A stretch of DNA of 64,000 nt from Staphylococcus schleiferi (GCF_900458895.1 NZ_LR962863.1:806001-870000), one strand, 5' to 3'; counted from the first letter of the stretch, positions 22,758 through 32,220 are shown. A program made the numbers and translations. Notes: generated from the sequence alone by a model not told the origin.

Positions 22758-23564
22758 ATGGAAAAACCAAAAATAGCTTTAACAATTGCAGGTACGGATC
22801 CTAGTGGTGGCGCAGGTGCAATGGCAGATTTGAAATCTTTTCATTCCTGTGGTGTTTATGGCATGGCAGCAATTACAAGTATTGTAGCGCAAAACTCTTT
22901 AGGTGTTCAGCATATTCATAATTTAGATGCTGCATGGCTTGAAGAACAATTAGAAAGTGTATTTAATGATGAAAAACCGCATGCTTTAAAAACGGGTATG
23001 ATACCTACACCGGAAATGATGGAAGTCATCGAAAACTATTTGAAAAAGATTGATATTCCTTATGTCATAGATCCCGTAATGGTTGCCAAAAGTGGAGATT
23101 CATTAATGGACCAAAGTGTACGTCAGAGTTTAAAAGAATCATTATTACCTTATGCAGATGTTGCAACACCTAATCTTCCTGAAGCTGAAGAAATCGTGGA
23201 AATGACCATTGATAGTGAAGAAAAAATTCTTCGTGCCGGTCAATATTTTATTCAAGAAATTGGCTCAAAAGGTGTCATTATTAAAGGTGGCCATTTAGAA
23301 GGCGATGCGATTGACCATTTATTTACTAAAGAAGGTCATTATGAATTTAAAAGTGAACGTTTCCCAACACAACACACACATGGAACAGGTTGTACTTTTT
23401 CGGCAGTTATTACAGCAGAATTAGCAAAAGGAAAGTCAGTTTTCGATGCAGTAGCTAAAGCGAAAAAATATATTTCGTTAGCAATTCAACATACCCCTGA
23501 AATAGGAAAAGGGCGTGGCCCGGTGAACCATTTTGCATATGAAAAAATCAATGGGTGGGATTAA
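22758..23564 (+). CDS. thiD: hydroxymethylpyrimidine/phosphomethylpyrimidine kinase
   Basis: 268 aa ribokinase-fold enzyme that phosphorylates HMP and HMP-P to HMP-PP. Marks: TIAGTDPSGGAGAMADLKSF at the N-terminus, VIDPVMVAKSGD, TPNLPEAE and the ATP/anion-hole motif HGTGCTFSAVI. It overlaps nothing but adjoins thiM, whose ATG follows the stop by one base. TPP-repressed through the upstream riboswitch. Confidence 0.95.
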   Translation: MEKPKIALTIAGTDPSGGAGAMADLKSFHSCGVYGMAAITSIVAQNSLGVQHIHNLDAAWLEEQLESVFNDEKPHALKTGMIPTPEMMEVIENYLKKIDIPYVIDPVMVAKSGDSLMDQSVRQSLKESLLPYADVATPNLPEAEEIVEMTIDSEEKILRAGQYFIQEIGSKGVIIKGGHLEGDAIDHLFTKEGHYEFKSERFPTQHTHGTGCTFSAVITAELAKGKSVFDAVAKAKKYISLAIQHTPEIGKGRGPVNHFAYEKINGWD

Positions 23565-23565
23565 T

Positions 23566-24357
23566 ATGAATTTTTTATTAAAGTTAAGAGCACAACATCC
23601 TTTAGTTGTTTGTTACACCAATGATGTTGTTAAAAACTTTACGGCTAACGGTTTGATTAGTGTCGGTGCAAGCCCTGCAATGAGTGAAGCACCGGAAGAA
23701 GCAGATGATTTTTTTAATGTAGCGCAAGCATTATTAATTAATATTGGGACATTGACAAAGCAACGCGGTGAAGACATGCTAAAAATCGCAAAAACAGCCA
23801 ATAAAAAAGGCGTGCCTGTTGTGTTTGATCCAGTTGCAGTGGGCGCATCTCAATTTAGAAAAGATTTTTGTCAACGTTTCCTAGAGGAAGTAGATGTATC
23901 GGTCATTAAAGGTAATGCTTCTGAAATAATGACTTTAGTCGATACGACAACAACGATGAAAGGTACGGATAGTGCGGATGATATCGATGTTGTAACAATC
24001 GCACAAGAAGCGTATAAAAAGTATCAAACCGCTATCGTTATTTCTGGCAAGGTCGATGTTATTATTCAAAAAGAGGGTATTGTTACATTATCTAATGGTA
24101 CGCCACTCCTTACTAAAATCACAGGAGCAGGATGTTTGCTTGGAGGTGTGATTGCGAGCTTTTTATTAGGAGATGAAATACCTTCAATCGAACAATTGAC
24201 CCAAGCAGTATCTTTTTATAATATTGCTGCAGAACAGGCTGAGCTTCGAGAGGGCGCAGATTTACCAGGGACTTTTCTTGTCGCTTTTATTGATGCATTG
24301 AATCAAACATCCGCTGAATCTTACCAATTGGAGATCAAAAAGAGAGAAGTGATTTAA
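23566..24357 (+). CDS. thiM: hydroxyethylthiazole kinase
   Basis: 263 aa. It phosphorylates the thiazole alcohol HET for salvage into thiamine. N-terminal CYTNDVVKNFTANGLISVGASPAM-type sequence (see residues 18-41), the middle VVFDPVAVGAS and the catalytic-cysteine loop ITGAGCLLGGVI are diagnostic. The frame is open from 23533 within thiD; RBS GGTGGG and homologues support ATG 23566. Confidence 0.95.
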   Translation: MNFLLKLRAQHPLVVCYTNDVVKNFTANGLISVGASPAMSEAPEEADDFFNVAQALLINIGTLTKQRGEDMLKIAKTANKKGVPVVFDPVAVGASQFRKDFCQRFLEEVDVSVIKGNASEIMTLVDTTTTMKGTDSADDIDVVTIAQEAYKKYQTAIVISGKVDVIIQKEGIVTLSNGTPLLTKITGAGCLLGGVIASFLLGDEIPSIEQLTQAVSFYNIAAEQAELREGADLPGTFLVAFIDALNQTSAESYQLEIKKREVI

Positions 24358-24358
24358 A

Positions 24359-24997
24359 ATGGGTTTTGACCGCAAGCAATTACGTATTTATTTCATTGCC
24401 GGAACGCAAGATGTGAAAGAGGGCAGTCTTGAGTCGATTCTTAAAGAAGCGTTAGAGGCGGGTATTACAATGTTCCAATTCCGCGAAAAGGGGCCATCTT
24501 CTTTAACAGGAAATGAGAAAAAGAAGAAGGCGTTGGAATTGCAAAAGTTATGTCATGCCTATAAAGTGCCTTTTATCGTCAATGATGATATCAATTTGGC
24601 GATAGAAATTGATGCTGATGGTGTTCATGTAGGACAAGATGATGAAAAAATAGCTTCATTTTATTCTAAGCTAGAAAACAAAATTATTGGATTAAGTGTA
24701 GGGAACTTCGAAGAGTATGATCAATCAGATTTGACACATGTAGATTATATTGGTGTTGGACCCGTTTATGAAACGAGTTCAAAAAGCGATGCCAAAAAAC
24801 CTGGTGGTGTCGAAATGATTCGACGAATGAGAGAATATGATGAGAATATTCCTATTGTAGCTATAGGTGGCATAACTGAAGAAAATGTGTCATCTATTAT
24901 TAAAAATGGAGCAGATGGTATTGCGACCATTTCCTCGATAACACATAGTAGAAATATTGAAAACTCTGTGAATCGTTATATGCAATATTTCAAATAA
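24359..24997 (+). CDS. thiE: thiamine phosphate synthase
   Basis: 212 aa TIM barrel that joins HMP-PP and HET-P into thiamine phosphate, the end point of this salvage operon. [29 protein letters not shown] and the [11 protein letters not shown] phosphate site are present, followed by VAIGGIT. The start lies one base after the thiM stop. No thiC or thiG is in view, so the operon supports salvage rather than de novo synthesis. Confidence 0.95.
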   Translation: MGFDRKQLRIYFIAGTQDVKEGSLESILKEALEAGITMFQFREKGPSSLTGNEKKKKALELQKLCHAYKVPFIVNDDINLAIEIDADGVHVGQDDEKIASFYSKLENKIIGLSVGNFEEYDQSDLTHVDYIGVGPVYETSSKSDAKKPGGVEMIRRMREYDENIPIVAIGGITEENVSSIIKNGADGIATISSITHSRNIENSVNRYMQYFK

Positions 24998-25085
24998 AAT
25001 CATTTTTACGTTTGAATATATTTCCACCATTACGATTTCTATGATAAAATATCATTTATGTGAATATTACTTTAGAGGTGGAAAA

Positions 25086-25943
25086 ATGAAGAACAAAGCG
25101 TTACTGACGACCCTTCTAGGTGTAGTCTTATTTCTAGCTGGATGTGATTACAGTAAGCCTGAAAACCGAAATGGTTTCTTTTATAATACGTTTGTTCAGC
25201 CTATGGACAATCTCATTCATTGGTTGGGGAATTCGTTAGGCGATAATTACGGGTTGGCCATTGTTATTCTTGTATTAGCTGTCCGTCTCGTCTTATTACC
25301 TTTTATGCTGTCCAACTATAAAAACATGCATATGATGCGTGAAAAAATGAAAATTGCAAAACCTGAAATTACAGAAGCACAAGAAAAGGTTAAACGTGCG
25401 CGTACTCAAGAAGATAAATTAGCTGCCAATCAAGAAATGATGCAAGTTTATAAAAAATATAATATGAATCCTATGGCAAGTATGTTGGGATGTTTACCTC
25501 TCATTATACAAATGCCTATCGTCATGGCTTTATACTTTGTTTTAAAATACCCATCAGGTGGGGGAATTACAAAGTTTTCTGACTTTTTATGGTTCCATTT
25601 AGATAAGCCCGATATTTGGATTACAATTATAGCTGGTGTGCTCTACTTTATTCAAGCGTATGTTTCAAGCTTTAATATGCCACCTGAGCAACGTCAAATG
25701 GGATACATGATGATGATTATTTCTCCAATTATGATTATTTGGATTTCATTAAGTTCAGCTGCTGCACTAGGTTTGTATTGGTCAGTGTCAGCTGCGTTCC
25801 TTGTTGTTCAAACTTATGTTGCTAACGTTGTCTATGGACGTAAAGCAAAAGCAGAAGTTGCACCATTAATTGAGAAATTCGAGCGCGAGAAAAATGCAAA
25901 AGCAGGGAAAAATACTCAAGTCGTAAAGAAAAAGAAAAAATAA
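25086..25943 (+). CDS. yidC: membrane protein insertase YidC/OxaA
   Basis: 285 aa lipoprotein. Signal peptide [20 protein letters not shown] with lipobox LAGC (cysteine at residue 20), then a short outer part, a first core helix (about 57-78), the charged coiled hairpin [19 protein letters not shown] and three to four more helices; [18 protein letters not shown] is the family signature. The C-terminus is lysine-rich, as in ribosome-contacting YidC. The frame is open from 25041, but RBS AGAGGTGG sets ATG 25086. Followed by a terminator. Confidence 0.94.
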   Translation: MKNKALLTTLLGVVLFLAGCDYSKPENRNGFFYNTFVQPMDNLIHWLGNSLGDNYGLAIVILVLAVRLVLLPFMLSNYKNMHMMREKMKIAKPEITEAQEKVKRARTQEDKLAANQEMMQVYKKYNMNPMASMLGCLPLIIQMPIVMALYFVLKYPSGGGITKFSDFLWFHLDKPDIWITIIAGVLYFIQAYVSSFNMPPEQRQMGYMMMIISPIMIIWISLSSAAALGLYWSVSAAFLVVQTYVANVVYGRKAKAEVAPLIEKFEREKNAKAGKNTQVVKKKKK

Positions 25944-25957
25944 GATATGACTAAGAT

Positions 25958-26000
25958 AAGTAGTGAGTCGATTTAAAAGTCGAGTCACTACTTTTTTATT
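25958..26000 (+). terminator. terminator after yidC
   Basis: AAGTAGTGAGTCGA pairs with TCGAGTCACTACTT with one mismatch over an 8-nt loop, followed by TTTTTATT. Confidence 0.85.
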
Positions 26001-26119
26001 TACCTTCCTTTTTATATGAATGAAAAAAGGATGGATAGTAGAAAAATCACTCATTATAAAAAATTGTAAATAAATGTTCACAAATTTATATGTATTAAAA
26101 TCTTTTTAAAAATACAATA

Positions 26120-26148
26120 TTGACTACTAAAATTTAATTGACTATAAT
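26120..26148 (+). promoter_or_regulatory. promoter of the His-rich surface protein gene
   Basis: TTGACT at 26120-26125 and TATAAT at 26143-26148 with a 17-bp spacer, an almost ideal sigma-A promoter. The predicted start, near 26155, falls inside the Zur-like palindrome that begins at the next base. Confidence 0.8.
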
Positions 26149-26169
26149 TAATCGTAATCATTACGATTA
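26149..26169 (+). promoter_or_regulatory. Zur-type operator, perfect palindrome
   Basis: TAATCGTAAT, a central C, then ATTACGATTA: 10-bp arms with no mismatch. It matches the known staphylococcal Zur box (TCGTAAT-N-ATTACGA core) and differs from Fur (GATAATGATTATC) and PerR boxes. It covers the predicted transcription start, where bound repressor would block initiation when zinc is plentiful. Confidence 0.82.
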
Positions 26170-26182
26170 AAGGAGAACAGTC

Positions 26183-28678
26183 ATGAAAAAAACAATAGTT
26201 ACATCAATGCTTGTTTCAAGCGGAATCTTGCTTTCATCACACGTAGCATATGCTGATACAACGGACAATGCGAAAGATCAACAAAGTGATGATCAGCCAA
26301 CAGAGGTCAAACAAAACAGTGCTCAGCCACTTTCAGAGAATAATAAGAACCTTGAAAATAAAGAACAGCAAGACCAAAGCATTCAGTCTGAAAATCGAGA
26401 CACGCAAGATAAAGTTGATAACGTTCAACAGAATCACAATGATGACATTCAAGCTGTCAATCAACCATCAAGAAGTACGAGTGAACATATACCTCAACCT
26501 GAAGTTGCACCTACTACTTCAACACATCCTTCAGAAACAGAGCATGCAAAGCCTTCTTCCACAGAAGACCTACATACCCATAATCATGAAAATTTAACAC
26601 ACACAGCGCATGATGAGCATCATCATGCAGAAATTCACCAATCTCATCCAATTGAGGAAGAACAAGAGGGGCATCCTGAAAAAGAGAAGCTTCAAATGAT
26701 TGGACCTGTCAACCTCATTAGTCCGACACATAGAGAGTTAAAACAAAATAAAGATGTTGTTGATCCTAACAGCTTTAGTGCGATTAGCTTTAAAATATAC
26801 GATAATTTTAATTCACACGCGCAATTAATCATGCCCAATGGCACTTATACGCCTTCATTTGGTTATTATGTTTTAAAGAAAACGGATTGGAAAGATGTTA
26901 AATTCAAATTACCACAAGTTCATGTACCAGAAGGTTACTATTTAAAATATTGGTCTTATGATTTGCCAAAAGATGGAAAAATTACAAGAGACCGCTTATT
27001 TAGAGCGCATATTGGTTTAGAAAAATATAAAAATACACCGCCTGTGTTAGGTCCTTTTACTAATATTGAATCTGATGAAGTAAATGCAAAACTTAGCCAA
27101 GTAGATAGAGACGACTATGCACCTATTTTCTTTAAGGCATTAAATGGCGGCCACTTTGAAAATGACGGTAAGTCTGCAAATAATCTGATTTATTATGTAA
27201 AGCACGGACAAACGTGGAAACAATTAAAAGATAACGGCATGGTTGTCCCTACGCCTAAACCTAATGACAAATATAATGAATTTATTGAATGGCGTTCAGA
27301 ACTTCCTAAAGACAACACATATCCATCAGATAATATATATTTAGCTGCTTTTGGTACGACTGATGTATTAATAGGAAAATATAAACCTACTGATATCAAC
27401 CATCCTTTAGATGAAAAAGATCCAGCACGCCCACATCCTAAATCATTAACACGTCCTTATGATAAAAATCACTACACAGCAATCGCTTTTATCGCAGATG
27501 GACCTGGTGCATTATATAATTACACTTCAACGGATAAAGCACTTGTTTATTTAATTAGAAACAATAAAACTTGGAAAGATTCATTTTTTGGAGGACCTGT
27601 TCCTGTTGCCGATGAAGGTAGTGTCTTTGTAGGATGGGATAGTCCTGTATCACGCGATAACAAAATTGAGTCAAAAGTATACCGAGCTAAATTTATGACA
27701 AAAGAAGAATTTGCCAAACAACATTGGGATACACCAAATGCTGAAGTAGGAAAAGCGGAAGAAGATGCACATGCGGATGCCTGGGAAAAAGAAGCAGAGT
27801 CAAAAGATTGGGATACACCAAATGCTGAAGTAGGTAAAGCAGAGGAAAATGCGCATGCAGATGCATGGGAAAAAGAAGCAGAGTCAAAAGATTGGGATAC
27901 ACCAAATGCAGAAGTAGGTAAAGCAGAAGAAGATGCGCATGCAGATGCCTGGGAAAAAGAAGCAGAGTCAAAAGATTGGGATACACCAAATGCTGAAGTA
28001 GGTAAAGCAGAAGAAGATGCGCATGCAGATGCATGGGAAAAAGAAGCAGAGTCAAAAGATTGGGATACACCAAATGCAGAAGTAGGTAAAGCAGAAGAAG
28101 ATGCACATGCGGATGCATGGGAAAAAGAAGCAGAGTCAAAAGATTGGGATACACCAAATGCAGAAGTAGGCAAAGCAGAAGAAGATGCACATGCGGATGC
28201 ATGGGAAAAAGAAGCAGAGTCAAAAGATTGGGATACACCAAATGCAGAAGTAGGCAAAGCAGAAGAAGATGCACATGCGGATGCATGGGAAAAAGAAGCA
28301 GAAACAAAAGATTCGGATATGCCAAACGTAAATACGGATAAAACAGAAGAAAATAGTCATACGAATATTGCGAATAAAGAGGTTAAAGAAGAACAACAAG
28401 ATCAAACGTCAAAATCAAATCAACAAGTTTCAAAACCAGATCAAGCGCCTGAGATGATTAACAATCAATATGCGCCACATCATATAAGCAATATGGACAA
28501 TAAGACTTCTCAAACATCAATGATGGCGTCTAGCCCTAAAACTCAGTCAAATCAAATCGTACAAAATCAAAATAATGATGCAAAAGATGTATCTGTTAGC
28601 GAAATGAATGTAGAAAATCAACAGCTAGCACCTGAGATGCCAATGGAAGTACAGAAACAAACAATTGCGCATGTATAA
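26183..28678 (+). CDS. secreted His-rich repeat surface protein, cut off before its LPXTG anchor
   Basis: 831 aa. Signal peptide with cleavage after AYA (residue 24), no YSIRK motif. Residues 25-130 are low-complexity Q/N/E/S; residues 131-164 hold 11 histidines in 34 positions, a likely metal-binding patch. Residues about 190-510 contain three related beta-rich units, each with a Y-V-x-(K/R)-x-x-x-T-W-K pattern and a (Y/F)-x-x-W-x-S/D-x-x-P turn, reminiscent of InlB B-repeat or SHIRT-like folds. Residues 515-710 are seven 28-aa tandem repeats. A stop at 28676 ends the frame; 16 bases later the same frame resumes and leads to LPKTG. With the Zur box in front, a zinc-starvation adhesin or zinc-capturing wall protein is inferred. 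No named homologue recognised. Confidence 0.85.
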   Translation: MKKTIVTSMLVSSGILLSSHVAYADTTDNAKDQQSDDQPTEVKQNSAQPLSENNKNLENKEQQDQSIQSENRDTQDKVDNVQQNHNDDIQAVNQPSRSTSEHIPQPEVAPTTSTHPSETEHAKPSSTEDLHTHNHENLTHTAHDEHHHAEIHQSHPIEEEQEGHPEKEKLQMIGPVNLISPTHRELKQNKDVVDPNSFSAISFKIYDNFNSHAQLIMPNGTYTPSFGYYVLKKTDWKDVKFKLPQVHVPEGYYLKYWSYDLPKDGKITRDRLFRAHIGLEKYKNTPPVLGPFTNIESDEVNAKLSQVDRDDYAPIFFKALNGGHFENDGKSANNLIYYVKHGQTWKQLKDNGMVVPTPKPNDKYNEFIEWRSELPKDNTYPSDNIYLAAFGTTDVLIGKYKPTDINHPLDEKDPARPHPKSLTRPYDKNHYTAIAFIADGPGALYNYTSTDKALVYLIRNNKTWKDSFFGGPVPVADEGSVFVGWDSPVSRDNKIESKVYRAKFMTKEEFAKQHWDTPNAEVGKAEEDAHADAWEKEAESKDWDTPNAEVGKAEENAHADAWEKEAESKDWDTPNAEVGKAEEDAHADAWEKEAESKDWDTPNAEVGKAEEDAHADAWEKEAESKDWDTPNAEVGKAEEDAHADAWEKEAESKDWDTPNAEVGKAEEDAHADAWEKEAESKDWDTPNAEVGKAEEDAHADAWEKEAETKDSDMPNVNTDKTEENSHTNIANKEVKEEQQDQTSKSNQQVSKPDQAPEMINNQYAPHHISNMDNKTSQTSMMASSPKTQSNQIVQNQNNDAKDVSVSEMNVENQQLAPEMPMEVQKQTIAHV
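27725..28312 (+). repeat. seven tandem 84-bp repeats (28 aa each)
   Basis: Units begin at 27725, 27809, 27893, 27977, 28061, 28145 and 28229. Each encodes WDTPNAEVGKAEEDAH followed by ADAWEKEAESKD; only a D-to-N (unit 2) and S-to-T (unit 7) change. An eighth, decayed unit follows (SDMPNVNTDKTEENSH). DNA identity is very high, so copy number may vary or be miscounted in short-read assemblies. Confidence 0.95.
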
Positions 28679-28888
28679 GCTTCAAACCATCGTATGAACG
28701 CACCAGTTGAAAATGTCGCTAAATCAGAGACGTATACATTAAGCAATAAGAATCACCAAGAAAAAAATAACAAGCATGAGAAGATGAATGAACTTCCAAA
28801 AACAGGTCAAAGTGAAAGTAAATCTCCACTTTTAATCTCTGCTTTATTCACTGCTCTAGGGGCATTGTTGTTAAGAAGATTAAAATAA
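28679..28888 (+). pseudogene. detached C-terminus with LPXTG sorting signal of the surface protein
   Basis: In the same frame as the preceding gene and separated only by its TAA at 28676-28678. It encodes a lysine/asparagine-rich wall-spanning stretch, then NELPKTGQSESK, a hydrophobic helix (SPLLISALFTALGALLL) and the basic tail RRLK, a full sortase A signal. An ATG at 28694 has no good RBS and would make a product with no signal peptide. So this is the end of the adhesin, split by a nonsense codon or a base error. Confidence 0.88.
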
Positions 28889-28936
28889 AATAATCATTGT
28901 AGTGAATAAGCGTTATCACTAAAATGTCATCATATT

Positions 28937-28970
28937 AACTTCAAAGGTTCTTGACACCTTTGAAGTTTTT
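28937..28970 (+). terminator. terminator after the surface protein
   Basis: AACTTCAAAGG pairs with CCTTTGAAGTT around TTCTTGACA and is followed by TTTAT. Confidence 0.9.
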
Positions 28971-29031
28971 ATGTATATTGATTAAAATAAATTTATTATT
29001 GTATAGATTAATATAATTTTAAGGAGATAAA

Positions 29032-29679
29032 ATGAAGAAAACTATAGCTCAAATGTTTCGTGAGGATAACCTTGTCAATAATGATCCGTTAATAAAAAGA
29101 CTGATTAAAGGCGCAATCTTCATACTTTTATTTGTCATTTACATTGGCGAATCTTCAGTACTAGATACACTTTCTTTTAAAGCAGTCATATATTTTCTTG
29201 TACTCTTTGTGATGATTTACTTACTAAAATACTTTAAAATCAATTTATTTAGCTTCAGAAAATTAACAACTCGTGATATTTCAATTGTCATTATTTTTAC
29301 GCTTACTGTGAAAGTATTAGATATTATATTTGCAAATTTATTGACAGGCAGCACTTTAAACCAAGAGCATATTGAAGAAAGTATTCAAAACATTTCAATA
29401 TTAAATTTTGCAATATTTTTTGCCGTACTACCAGCAGTTTTAGAAGAGATCGTTTTCAGAGGACTTATTTTGAGAGTGTTATTCAAAGGGCACCTCTTAC
29501 TCGGGCTAATTATTAGCAGCGTTCTTTTTGCTTATGTTCACGAATACAGTAACATTATCGAGTTTTTACCTTATTTATACTCAGGCTTTTTATTTGGTAT
29601 TGCATATTTATTGACGAGAAGAATTGAAGTCTCTATTCTTATCCATTTTATTGGAAATTTCACTTCTCTTTGGTTTTAA
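29032..29679 (+). CDS. CPBP family intramembrane glutamic endopeptidase
   Basis: 215 aa with about seven membrane segments. The Abi/CAAX protease motifs are present: EEIVFRGLIL (near residues 138-147), then FAYVHEY (near 166-172) and the later HFIGN. Such enzymes cleave within the membrane; substrates of this one are unknown, though staphylococcal members (SpdC/MroQ types) affect sortase-anchored proteins and peptide export. Its place right after a sortase substrate gene is suggestive only. RBS AAGGAG at 29020-29025. Confidence 0.82.
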   Translation: MKKTIAQMFREDNLVNNDPLIKRLIKGAIFILLFVIYIGESSVLDTLSFKAVIYFLVLFVMIYLLKYFKINLFSFRKLTTRDISIVIIFTLTVKVLDIIFANLLTGSTLNQEHIEESIQNISILNFAIFFAVLPAVLEEIVFRGLILRVLFKGHLLLGLIISSVLFAYVHEYSNIIEFLPYLYSGFLFGIAYLLTRRIEVSILIHFIGNFTSLWF

Positions 29680-29723
29680 AATCTAGTCTTAGCCTGTCCA
29701 ACATTAAAAAAATATTCATTTCA

Positions 29724-29760
29724 AATAGAGATTGCTCAAAGATGAGTAGTCTCTATTTTT
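29724..29760 (+). terminator. terminator after the CPBP gene
   Basis: AATAGAGATTGCTC pairs (one wobble, one mismatch) with GAGTAGTCTCTATT and ends in a T-run. Confidence 0.75.
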
Positions 29761-29785
29761 AAATATTTTTTCGAGAATATAAAAA

Positions 29786-29830
29786 AGAGTGAAACTAAAA
29801 TCGTTTTGATTTCTATGTCTCACTCTAACT
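29786..29830. terminator. hairpin between convergent genes
   Basis: AGAGTGAAACTAAAATC can pair with GATTTCTATGTCTCACTCT in its outer 7 bp and inner AAATC/GATTT; A-rich on one side. It could terminate the HD-protein unit arriving on the - strand. The remaining bases to 29922 show nothing further. Confidence 0.45.
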
Positions 29831-29922
29831 AAAATGAAGATATATGCAACTCACTCATATTCAAGTGATTTATTGTTGATGAGTAATTTTACATCTTGGT
29901 GATATGTTGAATGATGAGAGGA

Positions 29923-30570
29923 TTATTTTTCAATCTGCCATTCAGCAAAGAAATGTTGTAAATATAATTCTAAAAAAGCATGCCGTTCTTCTGCTATCTT
30001 CTTGGCAGGAAGCGTGTTCATTAAATCTTTAAGCTTTAATAATTTTTTATAAAAATGCTTAACTGCAGAAGGGGGCAAATTATCGATATCTTCTAAAGTA
30101 CGCATTTGTTCTAAAGAAAGTTCTCCTGTCCACATCGGTTCTCCAAAATGTCCGGCATATTGGAATGTGCGTGCAATACCTATAGCGCCAATCGCATCTA
30201 AACGATCCGCATCTTGAACAATTTGTGCTTCGATTGTTTTTAATCTACCCGATAGTTTAGATTTTCTAAAGCTGATATAATCAATAATATATAAAATTTC
30301 TTGTTGTTTTTCTAATTCGATATTTTGTTCGTTAAGAAATTGCTTAAGCTCAATATAAGCGGCATCACGATCTACCAATTTATCATCCACTGTATCATGA
30401 AGTAATGCAGCTATTTCTATAATATCGTGCTGAGATTCTGGATAATAATCAGCCAATTTTAAAGCCATTTGTCTTACACGCAATACGTGTGCAATGTCAT
30501 GACCAGTGGTATCATGTGCATGTTTTGATTTCATAAATTTTATTGTTGCATTGCGTGTTTCTTCCATCAT
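29923..30570 (-). CDS. HD domain phosphohydrolase-like protein
   Basis: 215 aa. The metal-binding HD pattern is clear: H in GHDIAHVLRVRQMA (residue about 23), HD in AALLHDTVDDKL (about 53-54) and the final D in VQDADRLDAIGAIG (about 119). This YedJ/YpgQ-like group hydrolyses nucleotides or related phosphate esters, but the natural substrate is not known. Start ATG 30570 has AAAGGAA in front. It follows cls by 20 nt on the same strand, so the two form an operon. Confidence 0.85.
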   Translation of the reverse strand: MMEETRNATIKFMKSKHAHDTTGHDIAHVLRVRQMALKLADYYPESQHDIIEIAALLHDTVDDKLVDRDAAYIELKQFLNEQNIELEKQQEILYIIDYISFRKSKLSGRLKTIEAQIVQDADRLDAIGAIGIARTFQYAGHFGEPMWTGELSLEQMRTLEDIDNLPPSAVKHFYKKLLKLKDLMNTLPAKKIAEERHAFLELYLQHFFAEWQIEK

Positions 30571-30590
30571 TGTTTGATGTTCCTTTCTTT

Positions 30591-32081
30591 TTAGAGAATA
30601 GGGGCAAGTAATTGGCTGATAGACTCTTTAAATTTAATCCATAGGCTTCTTTGAGCGTAGCGTTCTTTTGTTAATTCTGAACATACTTTAAGATCATCTT
30701 CAAAACTTTGGCGAACTTCTTTTGCAAAGTTTTCGTTATATACGAAAGCATTGACTTCGAAATTCAAAGTGAAGCTGCGGTTATCCATATTTGTAGTCCC
30801 GACACTTGTAATTTCATCATCAATTGTGAGTGTTTTCGCGTGTAAAAAGCCATTATCGTACAAGTAAACGCGTGCCCCCGCTTCAATCAAGCTTGCCACA
30901 TTTTTAAATGTTGCCCAGTAAACAAATGGATGATCGGGTTTACTTGGAATCATAATATTGACATTGACGCCACCCAGTGCGGCAATTTTCAATGCATCCA
31001 TAAAAGCTTCATCTGGAACGAAATAAGGGGTTTGAATATAAATATCTTTTTTGGCCATAGATATCATTTTAAGATAACCATATTTAACTTGTTCCCATAA
31101 TTCATCGGGCCCACTCGAGGCGATTTGAATACCGATATTACCATTTTTAGGTAAAGGATGCGCAGGAAAGTATTTTTCGTTATAGACCATATTGTCACGG
31201 TTTGCTTGAGAGTTCCAATCTAAAATAAATCGTAATTGCAGGGCATGGACCGCTTCACCTTTAATGCGAAGATGTGTGTCACGCCAATAACCAAATTTTT
31301 TGGATAATCCAAGGTATTCGTTTCCTACATTAAAACCACCTAAATAACCAATCAAGCCGTCAATGACTACAATTTTTCGGTGATTGCGATTATTCATACG
31401 TAAATTAATTAAAGGTAACTTAGAAGGGAAGAATGACTCAACATGGCCACCTTTTTCTTTAAATCGTTTAAAATCCCGTAAGGTAAGGCCCCTTGACCCC
31501 ATGTCATCATATAACATTTTAACTTCGACGCCTTGTTCTAATTTTTCCTCTAATAAGGCCATAATACTTTTACCGAGTGTGTCGTGTCGGAAGATGTAAT
31601 ATTGAATATGTATGTAAGATTGTGCCTGACGTATATCTTCTTTTAAACGTTCGAATTTTTGATGGCCGTCTGTTAACAATTCAATTTCATTATTTTTTGT
31701 ATAAAAGGCGGCGTTATTATAGAGGAGCATTTGTATCATGCGACTGTAATTTTGTATATGAGGGTTATGTGGCTCAAATTTGTTATTTTTAATGGCCTTT
31801 AATTGTTGATTTACGATGTATTCAAGGCCGATTCGATCCCTTTGTTCTAACTTAAAGATAGATTCGCGTTGAATTTGTCTACCGAATAACAAATATATGA
31901 CGAATCCTATCAATGGAAACAAGCCGAGTACAAATATCCATGCCCATATGGACCCTGCACTTCTTCTTTCCATAAAGATAATAGTAAAGATAAAGGTTAA
32001 ATTTAATAAAAATGCCCCTACCAACAGATAATTGATAATCACATTATCATTAAAAAAGAATGTATAGAAAATCTCAGGCAT
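30591..32081 (-). CDS. cls: cardiolipin synthase
   Basis: 496 aa, membrane enzyme that condenses two phosphatidylglycerols into cardiolipin. Two N-terminal membrane helices (about residues 11-33 and 43-67), then two phospholipase D domains with HKD motifs in [17 protein letters not shown] and [18 protein letters not shown]. Length and the [10 protein letters not shown] segment match the staphylococcal Cls2 type. RBS AAGGAGA before ATG 32081. The copper regulator lies divergently, 139 bp away. Confidence 0.94.
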   Translation of the reverse strand: MPEIFYTFFFNDNVIINYLLVGAFLLNLTFIFTIIFMERRSAGSIWAWIFVLGLFPLIGFVIYLLFGRQIQRESIFKLEQRDRIGLEYIVNQQLKAIKNNKFEPHNPHIQNYSRMIQMLLYNNAAFYTKNNEIELLTDGHQKFERLKEDIRQAQSYIHIQYYIFRHDTLGKSIMALLEEKLEQGVEVKMLYDDMGSRGLTLRDFKRFKEKGGHVESFFPSKLPLINLRMNNRNHRKIVVIDGLIGYLGGFNVGNEYLGLSKKFGYWRDTHLRIKGEAVHALQLRFILDWNSQANRDNMVYNEKYFPAHPLPKNGNIGIQIASSGPDELWEQVKYGYLKMISMAKKDIYIQTPYFVPDEAFMDALKIAALGGVNVNIMIPSKPDHPFVYWATFKNVASLIEAGARVYLYDNGFLHAKTLTIDDEITSVGTTNMDNRSFTLNFEVNAFVYNENFAKEVRQSFEDDLKVCSELTKERYAQRSLWIKFKESISQLLAPIL

Positions 32082-32150
32082 AACTTCTATCTCCTTTTAT
32101 ATGAAGTTTTAATCATTGTAACATAGAATATAATGTGCGATACAGAAATA

Positions 32151-32179
32151 TTGACATATACCTCTATAGGGTATATCAT
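32151..32179 (+). promoter_or_regulatory. csoR promoter with CsoR-type operator
   Basis: TTGACA at 32151-32156 and TATCAT at 32174-32179, spacer 17 bp. The spacer is filled by ATACCTCTATAGGGTAT, a near-palindrome of the CsoR operator class, so the copper-free repressor would cover the promoter core. Confidence 0.82.
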
Positions 32180-32220
32180 ACATGATGTAAGAGAAGTTAA
32201 ACAGATTTGAGGGATGTGAA

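Noticed and set aside
27725-28312. Tandem repeats as a possible CRISPR array.
   Set aside because: Units are contiguous, coding, in frame and without spacers.
27547-28405. Long open frames on the - strand and in other + frames across the surface-protein repeats (up to 236 aa).
   Set aside because: They are by-products of the 84-bp periodicity, which repeats any stop-free stretch; they have no RBS and consist of simple leucine/serine/alanine-rich repeats.
28694-28888. Independent 64-aa LPXTG mini-protein.
   Set aside because: No signal peptide and no RBS; same frame as the upstream adhesin, so it is its detached end.
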